Below, piece after piece: positions 11,770 to 24,269 of a stretch of 46,659 bases of DNA (its first letter is position 1; each line of letters starts with the position of its first letter). The notes beneath the pieces are model-generated. The model saw only the letters and a list, made by a program, of their open reading frames with translations, did not search any database and was not told the DNA's origin. The stretch spans positions 2,758,671 to 2,805,329 of the forward strand of contig CM074810.1 in NCBI GenBank assembly GCA_037447605.1, written 5' to 3'. A program made the position numbers and the translations under genes. The stretch comes from Zygnema circumcarinatum (lineage: Eukaryota > Streptophyta > Zygnematophyceae > Zygnematales > Zygnemataceae).

Positions 11770-12690
11770 AGCGGCAGTTGAGCGTTGGTGAGTTGCAGTT
11801 CATCCCTTTTGTGAATGCTGGATTTTGTAAACATGTTGCTTTGGACTTGAGCATGAGGAGGAGGCTTCCTAGTGCCTGTCGTTTGGAAGGTGAATAGTGG
11901 TTGAGAGGAAGGAGGAAATGGAGCGGGGGAGTGGAAGGAAGTAGAGAGAGAGTGTGAGAGTGGTATGAAGAGAGGGAGAGTGAGTGTGGGATGAAGGAAG
12001 AGTGAGAGTGGGATGAATTGACGGAGAGTGAGAGGGATGACAAAGGGTAAATAGAGAAATAAGTCGTCGAGAAGCGAACAGTTGAAATGATTTTATCGGC
12101 AGTTCTGCTTCCCTAAAATCCTCCCTTGGATTGGAGGAGGAGCCAGCAGGGTCAATACAGACGTTGATATGTCTCTCGTTACTGATTGGCATTTCTGGCG
12201 TTAAAATGAACTGCAGGCGCGTGTGCTTCTATGGAGACAATCGTTTTATTACGTTGTGCCTCATTGGTGCATATGCACAGATATTTTGCCTATAGTGTTG
12301 CGGGCAGCTGGGGCTATTTCAGGCTTCATTTCCAGCAGAGGCATTTTATTATGGAGGTTGGCTATCGGTGTTGATATGTGACGCAACGGCAATGGCAATG
12401 GCAACGGCAATGGGCACTAGGCAGAATGTGAACGGACTTTTATGGGTACGTTATGTGTTACGATCTGCTGGAAAATGCAGCCTATATATTTTACTTACAT
12501 TCTATTTAAATCGCAAAATAGAATAAAGCTTCGCTTCTCATTTTAATGTCTGTTTTTTTAACATCAGTGTGCGTTTGAGGGTTTACGGGGGAGGGGGGAG
12601 GGGGAGGGATATTGTATTGGTGAGCATTGAAGGAGGCACACATTATTAGTTCTACCTCTACATGAGATGAAAGGGGAAAAATTTTAGAGT
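11770..12690. other. 3' flank of NPH3-WD40 gene; no further gene seen
   Basis: Contains GA-rich sequence at 11900-12030, a short ggcaatggcaacgg tract near 12390-12415, and an AATAAA at 12522-12527 that could serve as a distant polyadenylation signal. Nothing else is recognisable. The NPH3-WD40 gene (+) and cluster member 2 (-) converge on this region. Confidence 0.6.
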
Positions 12691-13610
12691 ATTGTCATTT
12701 TCCAAAATCCTTCCGTTCCATGATGCCACTTCCGACTCTCTTCCCCGTTGTCTCTCCCACCCTCTCTCAAGCCCCATACCTTCGTCCCTACATCCCATGC
12801 TTTTCTCTCTACTCATCTACTCCTCCCCTCTCTTCCTTCTACTTCCACTCTCTCACCTCTCCATCACTCCCCTTCCCTCCCCACCCTCTCGACCCACCCA
12901 TGAAACTTCAAATTGCTGACCTTGATCTGCAGTGGTCTTCTAGTCCTTTTGGAAATCGAAAACCACAATTGTAGACCCAACAAAGCTTTTTGTTTACCGG
13001 AAGGACAAAATTGTCTTAAAACACTGCGAGCAGAATTTCTGCTCGTTTTATTTCCCTATAAACTCTACATTAATGTACGAAACCGTGGTGGGTTCGGATC
13101 CCAGACCGAAAACTCTCGACCTATTGTTCAAAAACCTCCATCTTGACGTAGGTTTCACATCTCCAAGTGGATTCAGACTCCATGATAAAAATGGAGTACA
13201 GCAATCTAAACGTAGGGGTAACTAACTAGTAGCTAACTTTTGAGCACATGATAACATACAAGGTCAAAAGATTAGCGCAGGCAAGTCTCCTACCTATTAG
13301 GGCTGTAAATAATAATAACCCAATATTCATACCCTATTTAAAGCTTTTTCAACTATTTTCAGATTAGGGTTCCTATGATTTGTACACTCTTCAGGGTTCT
13401 AATACCCCCAACTGTACTATATATACAGTGGCCAGTCAGCCAGCAGCTTGCATCGATGGCATCCCTTCGTTCACTGAAAGACTGGCTCTTCTGTAATTGA
13501 ATTACATGCTGGGTTCGGAGTGCCATAAAAACACGCCAGCAATGGAGTTGTAAAGACTGATTAGATATAATTTAAAGATAGAAACCCGTAGTCATAGGTT
13601 ATGGCCTCCC
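12691..13610. repeat. Duplicated 3' flank, copy A (after member 2)
   Basis: About 0.9 kb downstream of the member 2 stop codon is homologous to 23531-24265 and 29600-30560. Shared marks are a CT-rich stretch with 'tctcccac..tctcaagcc' words, then 'gtagacc', and a TATA-like palindrome-containing motif (tgtactatatatacag, then ggccagt) near 13415-13440. No ORF in it is conserved between copies. Confidence 0.75.
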
Positions 13611-13614
13611 TAAA

Positions 13615-16380
13615 TCAGAAACTAAACCTTCTCGTAGCCGGCTTCTTCTTTTTCTCATAGTCTTTAATCAACGCCAGAGTGGAGTCCGCATCCAAGTGTC
13701 CTTGATCCGCCGCCTTCTTCAGAGCAACTTGCGCCATTTCTATATCTTTCGTTACGCCCCGTCCGTTCAAATAGCACGCTCCCATGTTAAACTGAGCGTC
13801 CTTGAACCCCTGCTCCGCCGACCTCTTGAACAACTCGAAAGCCCTCTTCTCATCCTTAGGAACCCCTTGTCCACTGTAGTAACACATCCCCAACCTGTTT
13901 TCAGCCTTAGCATAGCCTTGCTCTGCCGCTTTCGTGAGCATTCTCACTGCCTGTGCCAAGTCCTTTGTAATGATTCCGTTACCATTCGCAAATATGACGC
14001 CCAACTGATACTGGGCTTCTGCATGTCCTTGATTTGCCGCTTTCTGTAGCAGCTCTACGGCGCGTTTCATATCCCTTGCTACACCACCTCCAATCATGTA
14101 AAGCAGCCCCAAATTGCATAAAGCACCTGCATGACCGACATCTGCCGCCTTCGTATACATGACAGAGGCTCGTTTCAAATCCCGGGAAATGCCGGTTCCA
14201 TGTTGATAACAGCATCCTAACTCGAAGAGGGCATCCACGTGTTCCTTGTCAGCTGCTTTCTTGTAGAGCTCCACCGCCCGTGGAATGTCTCGACGGACTC
14301 CCAAGCCCTGCATGTAACACGATGCCAACTCAACTTGAGCGTCTTCCAACCCTTGACCGGCTGCCCTCTCCAACAGTTCAACAGCCTTTTCTAGGTCTAT
14401 TTGCACCCCATTCCCGGTCTTGAAACACAACCCTAATTTGCACTGTGCCTTCAAAACACCCTTCTCTGCAGCACGTGTGTAAATCTGAACGGCCTGTTCC
14501 ATGTCCATGGGGACTCCTCTGCCGTTCTCGTAGCACAGACCTAAACGGAAAAGTGCGCCCAAATGCCCCTGATTCGCCGCATTCCTGTAAAAAGTCACCG
14601 CCTGCTCGAAATCCGGCACTAACCCAGCTCTCCCCTCCTCACATTGCACCCCCAAGCGATAGGACGAATCCCCTTGATCTCCACTTTCCACTACCATAGA
14701 GTTTCCCTCATCCCTACTTTCAATTCTCCCAGAATTTTGTTGATCCCCATTACCCATACTTGCGGAATTATCTGCAGGTGTGTTCAGTTCAATAGAGCTG
14801 ATTCTCCTCAAATCACTAATTTCCTTCGAGGACCGTCTCGAGCTCTTCGCCCGTTCTACGAGGCTACGAACACAAAAATTGTCAACAAGACGAAGATCTC
14901 CAGTTCTGGGGTCAGTTTCAAGTATTTCATTTGTTAATGGGTCGGTTCGGTGCCCTCCTTGAAACCACTCTTGAATGCATTTTCTGTCATATGTATGCCC
15001 GGAATCCAACATGACAGGATCCTCCATAATGTGGAAACATATGGGGCAGATGAGCTCAGGAGAAGCGTTATCAGGGTCTGCCTCGTCGACTACATTGCCT
15101 GCCACTTTGGAGGCAAGAAGTCCAATAATCGCTTGAATGTAGTGCTCCTCTTCTGATTGCTTGTCGGATACAGCGCGCTCCATATCCGCCTTCATCTCCT
15201 CCATGAACATTCCGATCTACACAAGAACATGCCATGCATAATGGGTGAGTTGATAAGTGAGCGATACCTCGACATCATGCATGGCCATAGGCCAATTATG
15301 CGCACAAACATGACAAAAAAGCATGACTGCACGCAATGCATATGTAATGTCGATCACACTCGACTGCACGTGGAGTTCAAAACCAATTCTCACTAAACTA
15401 AGACAACCCAACTCAAAAAAAGTCCACCTCCTTGAGAAAGAGCGGGTCCCACCTCCTGCTGCGTGACCTCCCTCTCCTCCAGAAGGCGGCTCACAAGCGC
15501 GTCCACCGACTCCGGCTTGTCCACCGCCGCCCCCCCCAACAGCGCCGCATTCTGCGCCCTCTCCTCCTCCCCCGCCCTCNNNNNNNNNNCCCGCAACTCT
15601 CGAGGAGTCCATGGATGTTCTGAATCTTGGGATCACCCGTGAGTAGCTGCAAAATGATGAGGCCGAGGGCGTACACGTCGGCAGTGGATGTGAGCATTCC
15701 CTTCCGTGCATGCTCCGGCGCCATGTACCTGTGAGGAGGCAAGGAAAGGGAGACCTTGGAGAGATGAATAAATCCCATCCCCACAAAGAAGTAGAGGAGG
15801 GCGGGAAGGAGAACTGCTGAAGCGGCAAGAAAGCAGATTGGAATATGACGTACCCGGGAGTGCCTCGGAAATTGCGGGTTTTGACTGTTCCCTCAAACAA
15901 CCTAGCGAGCCCCATGTCTGCCAGTTTGGAGGTGAGGTTCCCGCCCAATAGCACATTCTCCGGCTTCATATCGCAATGGAGGAGGTTCTTCTTATGCATG
16001 AACAGCAGAGCGGACGCCATCTCGTAGCATATTCGGATGCGGTCCGCCCAACCAAGGGGGGGATACTTGGCAGCAGGGCCTTTCAGGCGGTCCTGGAGGC
16101 TCCCTCCGCTCATCAGCTCACTCACAACGCAGCGCGCTTCGGGGCTCCATCCCATGAACTGCACAATGTGGGGATGGCGCAGCCGGCTTAAAGCCGCCAC
16201 CTCCTCCTCGAACCCCTTCAAGGGGCCGCTCTCATGCAGCCTCTTCACCGCCACAGGGGTGCCGAACAGCAGTCCTCTGTAGACCGATCCAAAGGCTCCT
16301 TTTCCGAGCAGGTTTGTGTCGGAGAAGCTGTCGGTGATCTCCGCCATAAGGCTTTCCGGGAAGGTATCAGGCATTGCCAT
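13615..16380 (-). CDS. Cluster member 2: protein kinase-UND-U-box-Sel1 fusion (interrupted by an assembly gap)
   Basis: Exons (minus): 16380-15854 (kinase N-lobe to activation segment), 15728-15590 then a 10-N gap, 15579-15453 (end of UND-like bundle), 15216-13615 (coiled coil, U-box, linker, Sel1). The start MAMPDTFPESL has a strong context. Kinase motifs are GKGAFGSVYRG, VAVKRL, FEEEV, LLHCDMKPENVLL (Cys for Arg in HRD, so non-RD), LADMGLAR (DMG for DFG) and GTPG|YMAPEHARKG joined across a phase-2 intron. No signal peptide or membrane segment, so cytoplasmic. The U-box shows CPICFHIMEDPV and [12 protein letters not shown]; about ten Sel1 repeats follow to residue-level end KPATRRFSF. The gap hides the kinase C-terminus and the start of UND, so their continuity on one transcript is inferred from order, strand, and the member 5 exon that joins kinase C-lobe to a bundle. 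Confidence 0.8.
15580..15589. other. Assembly gap (10 N) inside member 2
   Basis: Ten N between the kinase C-lobe exon and the UND-like exon. The right-hand border in gene direction is nearly identical to member 4 (32483-32632), while the left-hand border matches member 3 and member 5. True missing length is unknown and is probably several hundred bases, since the rest of the kinase and most of the bundle are absent. Confidence 0.98.
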
Positions 16381-16390
16381 TCCGGCTTCG

Positions 16391-16434
16391 CAGTGAGAGG
16401 GAGGGAGAGAGAGAGAGAGAGTTTGGTATTTATA
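16391..16434 (-). promoter_or_regulatory. TATA box and pyrimidine patch before member 2
   Basis: On the minus strand TATAAATA (16434-16427) lies 47-54 bases before the ATG at 16380, followed by a CT-only stretch (about 16400-16420). This is the layout of a plant TATA plus Y-patch core promoter and would give a 5' UTR of about 20 bases. Member 3 lacks this exact arrangement, because its similarity to member 2 stops at the start codon. Confidence 0.5.
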
Positions 16435-16748
16435 AGGCGGCCGCCTGCCTTATCTCTAAACTCAACACTTGAGAAATTTCTGAGCTCCGGGCTGAGGTCA
16501 GCGGGACACCGCGAACTTTCTGTTCCCGCCCCACAGATTTGAGTCACTTTAGAACAAAACCAATGCAGGTCCAAGAGAGTCCAATCTGTTGGATTTGGAA
16601 GACGATAAGCTTTTGTTTGCCAAAGTTCACTTGCAGTATAAAAACAACCTTAAGCCACCTTCTAAATGTAGAAGCACTATCCACAGCGCTGTTTCGCCAT
16701 GCCAGGCCCCTCTGTATGCTATGACATTCAAGACATCAGTCGTCTGCC

Positions 16749-16789
16749 GTCCAATGTCCAATGTCCAATGTCCAATGTCCAATGTTCAA
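16749..16789. repeat. (GTCCAAT)n heptamer array: five to six CCAAT boxes in tandem
   Basis: Perfect gtccaat units with one late variant (gttcaat), about 370-410 bases upstream of member 2. Each unit carries a CCAAT box on the plus strand. Confidence 0.9.
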
Positions 16790-16849
16790 TGCTCATAGCC
16801 ACGTGCTTGCAGACATGGTCGGTTCCTATCATTCGATGTCAGTAAACAA

Positions 16850-18180
16850 AGCCATAAGCAGAACCCCTCATTCTCAGAGGGAGCTGAACCCTAAACCTTC
16901 GTTTCGGCCATACCTGAAACGCAAGCCGACAACTCTGCATTCGTTCCGAAGGAGTCGACCTCTGTATTGACCTTCGGCGCGTAACCCGCATTCCAGGGAC
17001 TCTGAAATCCGCCCCGTAACCCTGAACCCTAAATATCAAGGGCTGAAGAACCACTTCCGTTGTGCTCCATGCTTCCTCATCTCCCTCTCTCCCTCTCTCC
17101 CCCTCTCTCTCCCTCTATGTCTCGTCTCTCTCTCCCTTCCCCCCTCTCCTGTCTCCGTCTCTCACCCTCTCTCTCCCTCTCCGCCCTCTCCCTCTCTCCC
17201 TCTCTCCCCCTCTCACTCTCCCTCTCCCCCCTCTCCCTCTCTCCCTCTCTCCCCTCTGTCCCTCTCTCCCTCTCCCCCTTTCTCTCCCTCCGTCCCACAC
17301 TCGCTCCCTCTTCCCCCTCTCCCTCTCCCAGGACCCCTCCCACTCTCTCCCTCCGGAAAAGCCACGGGCACACAGTACTGCAAACAGTACTGCAGTTAGT
17401 ACTGTAGTACTGTAAAGTTATAGTACCGATTTCGGGCAGACTGAATTTCAGCAAACCGCATTTTTACGGTCCCATTTTTCCTTTTTCCGATTGTTACTTC
17501 CTACATCCTAACGGTTCACATTCGCAGCAATCAATAATCAGAATCAGTAAGTTGTACCTCGAACTATTGTCCTTAACAGTACATGTTTCGAATACATTCT
17601 CTCTTCTTCGTTACTTTTAGGGTGCACCCCATTTTCAGAAAACGGAGTGTGTGACCGCAAAACGCGGGCAGTAGAAAATTTAGCGTCACGCTTGGTCACG
17701 CAGGGTCTCTGGAGGTCAACGGGTGCCGTACGGCGGTTTGGCGTGTTCAACACGTTTCACGTCCTCCGTGGCGCCATTTGCATACGTGACACCAACGTGG
17801 CGTGACGTGACCTGACGTGGTGGGCCATGCTGGACTTGTCTTACGTGGCGAGCATTGATTGGCTTAGACTGGGCCATGTCATTTTCATGACACCTGTCAT
17901 CCGACGTGTGCAGTTTACGACCGCTCGATGGACCGCAGCCCATTCGATCGAACGTTTCGTTTGCCGCGACCGCTAGGCACCGTATACGACAAACGAATGC
18001 ACGAAAAAATGGATGGTACGGTCGGCGGATGCGGCTTGCCACAGCCATTTCAAATACAAAGTGCATTGAACTCACGATGTCGAGGCCATCAACATGGACA
18101 AAAGCAACAGGTGGAACCACGAAAAACTGGCCGCAAAGGACCTAAGCACAATACAAAGAAGCTAAGAGAGGAAAATTACG
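16850..18180. repeat. Duplicated upstream flank, copy A (before member 2)
   Basis: Homologous in order to 27700-28600 upstream of member 3. Shared marks are ataagcagaacc, then ctcagag, aacctaaacct, ctgaagggctgaa-like and ccacttc words near 16860-17055, a CT-rich tract (17070-17340), ACGTG and ATTGG words (17843-17862), and an 80-base block at 18063-18143 containing atggacaaaagcaa and gtggaaccacgaa. No gene is seen inside. Confidence 0.7.
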
Positions 18181-18282
18181 ACTAGACGCACAACGCAGCC
18201 CCTCGAAGCAGCCGCGAAGGTCACCGATGTGCGGCACTTCGCGAGGAGGGAGCGGCGGAAGGCCACCGACACGGTCGCTAAC

Positions 18283-18330
18283 AACCGCAACCGCAACCGC
18301 AACCGCAACCGCAACCGCAACCGCAACCGC
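18283..18330. repeat. (AACCGC)8 hexamer array
   Basis: Eight perfect aaccgc units. It lies between the upstream flank of member 2 and the 3' end of the F-box gene. Confidence 0.95.
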
Positions 18331-18397
18331 TTTTATACGCTGCCGACAAAAGGTAACCAGGATCTCCTCCGGCCGTCAAATTATCAAGTTGAACTCA

Positions 18398-18474
18398 ACG
18401 TGATGTGACGTGACGTGACGTGACGTGGCGTGACTTGGCGTGATGTTGCGTGACGTGGCGTGGCATTGATGTAA
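18398..18474. repeat. Degenerate (TGACG) pentamer array rich in ACGT cores
   Basis: Units tgacg, tggcg and tgatg repeat every five bases. TGACG(T) is the core recognised by plant TGA/bZIP factors, but the repeat may be neutral. A perfect version of the same pentamer is at 40196-40260. Confidence 0.85.
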
Positions 18475-19437
18475 CGTCACGATCCCGTCAACTGTGAGAA
18501 ATGGACAAAACCATGACCGTGGCGAACCACGAGGAGCCGGTCACAAATAGGGAGGACTCGCCATCTGTACAAGGCTATTTTCGAACGAATTTTTATAACG
18601 TTCAAATATTGAATTCAAAGTTTCAATAGAGTTTTAGAACACTTTTGGAACGACCGTACGAGCGTAAGTCTGTACGGTAGAATCCATTCCAAGTCATGAC
18701 GTGACGTGGTGTGACGTCAGGGAAAGTGAATTCAAAAACGGCCTATATTATATAATAAATCATTATAAACTTTATGAATTTAATTTAAAAAAAAAAGATT
18801 GAAATCCATCCCTGGATGAAGCTTTGACGCTGCCGCAAACCGCAAACTGAAATTCCAAGGGTGGTACTCAGCTTCGCGGAGTTGGGTTTTGTATAGGCTG
18901 GATCAAGCTCACTCCCTTTCCCCTCTCCCGCTCTCTCCCTCACTCTCCTCACTCCTCTCCCACTCTCTCCCCTCTCCTCTCCCTCTCTCTCCCCTCTCTT
19001 CTCCTCTCTCTCCCCCCCTCCCGCGCCTGCAAGTCCGCTTTGCCATGCAGGAGCAAATCTCCCTCCCCTTCATCATCACTGCTTTCAGATGACAGCTGAG
19101 GTTAAGCGTGAATGCCGAAAAAAAGCACCACTTCCTCTGTACTATTCCCTCTCTCCCTGCCCTCTCCCTCTCTCTCTCTCTCCCTCCCTCTCTCCCACTC
19201 CCTCTCCTCCCTTCTCCGTCTCCTCTCCTCGATTGCACCAGCCTCCAGCGTGCCCCGCATTCCCCTCCCCCTCGCTTCCCTTACCTCGTTCGCCGCCATC
19301 TCCAAAAATCTGTAGTTGGTCTCCTTCTTCTCTATCTGCCACGTCAGCAAGGTCATTTGAACTACTGAAGATGTGTTCGAGATCGGCAATCGTTGCTGTG
19401 ACACGTGGCGCGTTCCATGCACACAGTTTGGACCGCT
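18475..19437. other. Intergenic region before the F-box 3' end
   Basis: AT-rich sequence at 18590-18800, then CT-rich tracts at 18910-19020 and 19140-19220. A short possible minus-strand exon around 19285-19356 is discussed among rejected items. No convincing gene. Confidence 0.6.
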
Positions 19438-22067
<2,630 letters not shown>

Positions 22068-22990
22068 GCGGCCCCACGCCCCTGAAAGAGAGAGAGAGAG
22101 AGTTGGAGAGAGCGAGAGAGAGAGAGAAAGAGAGAGAGGGAGAATGAGAGAGAGAGAGAGAAGAAGAGAGATTGTTTGTGTGAATAAGGCGCTGTCTACC
22201 TGCGCCTCTAAACTCTCCCTCTGCAAAATTTCTGAGCTCCGCCTGCCGCCGGGCCCCGCGAGTCGCACCCGTCCGCTTCCGCGCCCCTTCGCGGTCGGTC
22301 GCCGCCACAAAAAGTGCGGACTTTGGCGGCGACGTCCGAAATTTGGACCGCGAAAATGCGGACTTCCGCGGCCGTTCCGAAATCAGTCCGGATTTATTCG
22401 CCGTGATGTACGGACCGTACAGGGAGCCATTCTGTACAGTACAGTGTGGCCATCTTCCTGTTTTGGACGGTTGTGGTCGTACGTTTAACGTTTTTCGTTG
22501 ACCGGACTTTCTCGACCAAGGTTTGGTCGGTGGGCAGTGCCACGTCAGCACCAGCTCACGCGACCGCCGTTCCATACATCTGCCGCGCAATTGACGGCCG
22601 TCAATCGCGTCGGCCTTCGCCGGCACGTTGTATCGATCACCTCCAATACGCCGGCGATATGGCGTTATATTTAGTCTTGGAAAAAACGACAAACTGGCTG
22701 CTTGTGGCAAAGCGTACGGACATGCCGAGTCAACGCACGAAATTTTTGTTTTGCACGGAGAAAGTCGGTGGCTCCTGATTGGCTGCAGAATCGGCGCTGG
22801 CGCACAGCCGTGTGCAATTAGGGACCTTTGTGGTGTGCTCCTTACAGACCCTGGAAAGTGACTAGACTGACTGACTAGGTAGAGACAAGCGCGAGGCGGT
22901 TGGTTGGTTAACCACGGCGCCAAGTGCACCAAGGCGAGCTCTTGCGAGAACGCGAAGGCAGAACGAGCGACTCGGCACGAGGGGAACGCG
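22068..22990. promoter_or_regulatory. Upstream region of the F-box gene with ACGTG and CCAAT module
   Basis: CT-rich on the gene strand at 22085-22165, then two diverged tandem copies of a roughly 40-base GC-rich unit (gcggactt...gtccgaaat) at 22310-22390. CCACGTCA lies at 22540-22547 and ATTGG (gctcctgattggctgc) at 22778-22782. A stretch near 22200-22240 resembles the 5' leader of member 2 (ctaaactc, aatttctgagctccg). Regulatory role inferred. Confidence 0.4.
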
Positions 22991-23012
22991 GCGAGATCGA
23001 GCAACCACCAGG

Positions 23013-23410
23013 TCAGGGGGAGAGTGTGGAGAGGGAGAGAGGGGAGAGGGGTGAGAGGGGAGAGGGGGAGAGGGGGAGAGGGGGAGAGGGGAGAGGGGAG
23101 AGGGGGAGGGGGAGAGGGGAGAGGGGGAGAGGGGAGAGGGGGGAGGGGAAGAGGGGAAGAGGGGGAGAGGGGGAGAAGGGGAGAGGCGGAGAGGGGGAGA
23201 GGGCGAGCGGGCGAGAGGGTGAGACGGGGAGAAGGGAAGAAAGGGAGAGGGGGAGAGGGGGAGAGGGGGAGAGGGGAATTGGGGGAGAAGAGGAAGGGGA
23301 GAGGGGGAGAGGGGGAGAAGGGAAGAAGGGAGAGGGGGAGAGGGGGGAGAGGGAGAGGGGGAGGAGGGTAGGGGGGGGATGGGGAGGGGAGGGGAGGAGA
23401 GGAGAGGCAA
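23013..23410. repeat. GA-rich low-complexity tract
   Basis: Runs of gggagagg and gggggagag; open in several frames on both strands and not credible as coding. Confidence 0.92.
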
Positions 23411-23530
23411 GAAGAGGGTAGGTCACTTCAATATCATGACAGAAAGATAAGCATAACATGGTAAGGAGTTACAATAGGAAGGGGCATATGATGGCAGCAA
23501 CAGGCCTTATTGTGGCGGGTAAGCTTACCT

Positions 23531-24265
23531 GTACATGACAATCGGAAGAGTTTTCAGAGTTCATTCATTTTCTTTTCCACAGTGACACCTTCCCTTCCGC
23601 CTCTCCCACTCTCCCGTCTTCTCTGTCATTCCCTCTCCTACCGCTATCCCAATATCCCATTTTTTTGTCTTCCTTTTCATCGTTCGTTATTTCTCCCTCT
23701 CCACTATACAACACTCCTCTCTCTCACCCCTGCATTTCTCTCGTGTTTCTGGAATTGGCAGTCATGGTTTGTAGACCCTAAGGAGTCAGGCTAATCCACT
23801 TCCCTATATACATCAATAGCTCCACCATAGTTCACTCTGAGATCCTAGGCTTGAAAAGTCCTAGACCTATTATTCAAAACCCTAATGCTGACCCAATGGT
23901 AATTAAAATTTCAGGTCGAAACTGAACCTATAAGTATTAGCAAGAAGCCGAAAGATAAAAGGCAATGAAAACTAATGATCACAGGCTACTCTGTTACAGT
24001 TTCGGGCTAAAAATCCTGATAGCCTAATACTCACCGCAAGGAACAATTTATTTTCCTAAATACAGTGTTCCTAGGATCCTTCGGGTCTTTGGCGTTTTAA
24101 GGGTCCTATTCTTGCTATCTGTACAATGTATAAAATGGCCAGTGAGAGAGCGGACTGCTCCTACTAGTCACATCCACTGGAGGTCTGACTATTCTCTACT
24201 TTGCATACGTGCAGTATTTGTACACATAAAAGTAACAAGATAAACATTAATGAGGCCCTCAAACA
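23531..24265. repeat. Duplicated 3' flank, copy B (after member 3)
   Basis: Homologue of 12691-13610 and 29600-30560. It carries the CT-rich stretch, 'gtagaccc', and the TATA-like motif tgtacaatgtataaaatggccagt near 24119-24143. Confidence 0.75.
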
Positions 24266-24269
24266 TACG

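Noticed and set aside
13615-16380. Reading the UND-like bundle as a MLKL/HeLo cell-death domain
   Set aside because: Its helical pattern fits the wider HeLo/MCAfunc/UND fold group, but its position directly before a coiled coil and U-box makes the plant UND the simpler explanation. A profile search would decide.
19027-19356. Possible two-exon minus-strand gene fragment (MTLLTWQIEKKETNYRFLEM, then an acidic SSDDEGEGD stretch)
   Set aside because: The first piece has a good donor (gag|gtaagg) and the second a good acceptor, but the second ends without a GT donor. No family is recognised, and no further exon is visible. Worth an RNA check only.
22904-23459. Gly/Glu/Arg-rich ORFs
   Set aside because: GA-rich low complexity, open in many frames on both strands.
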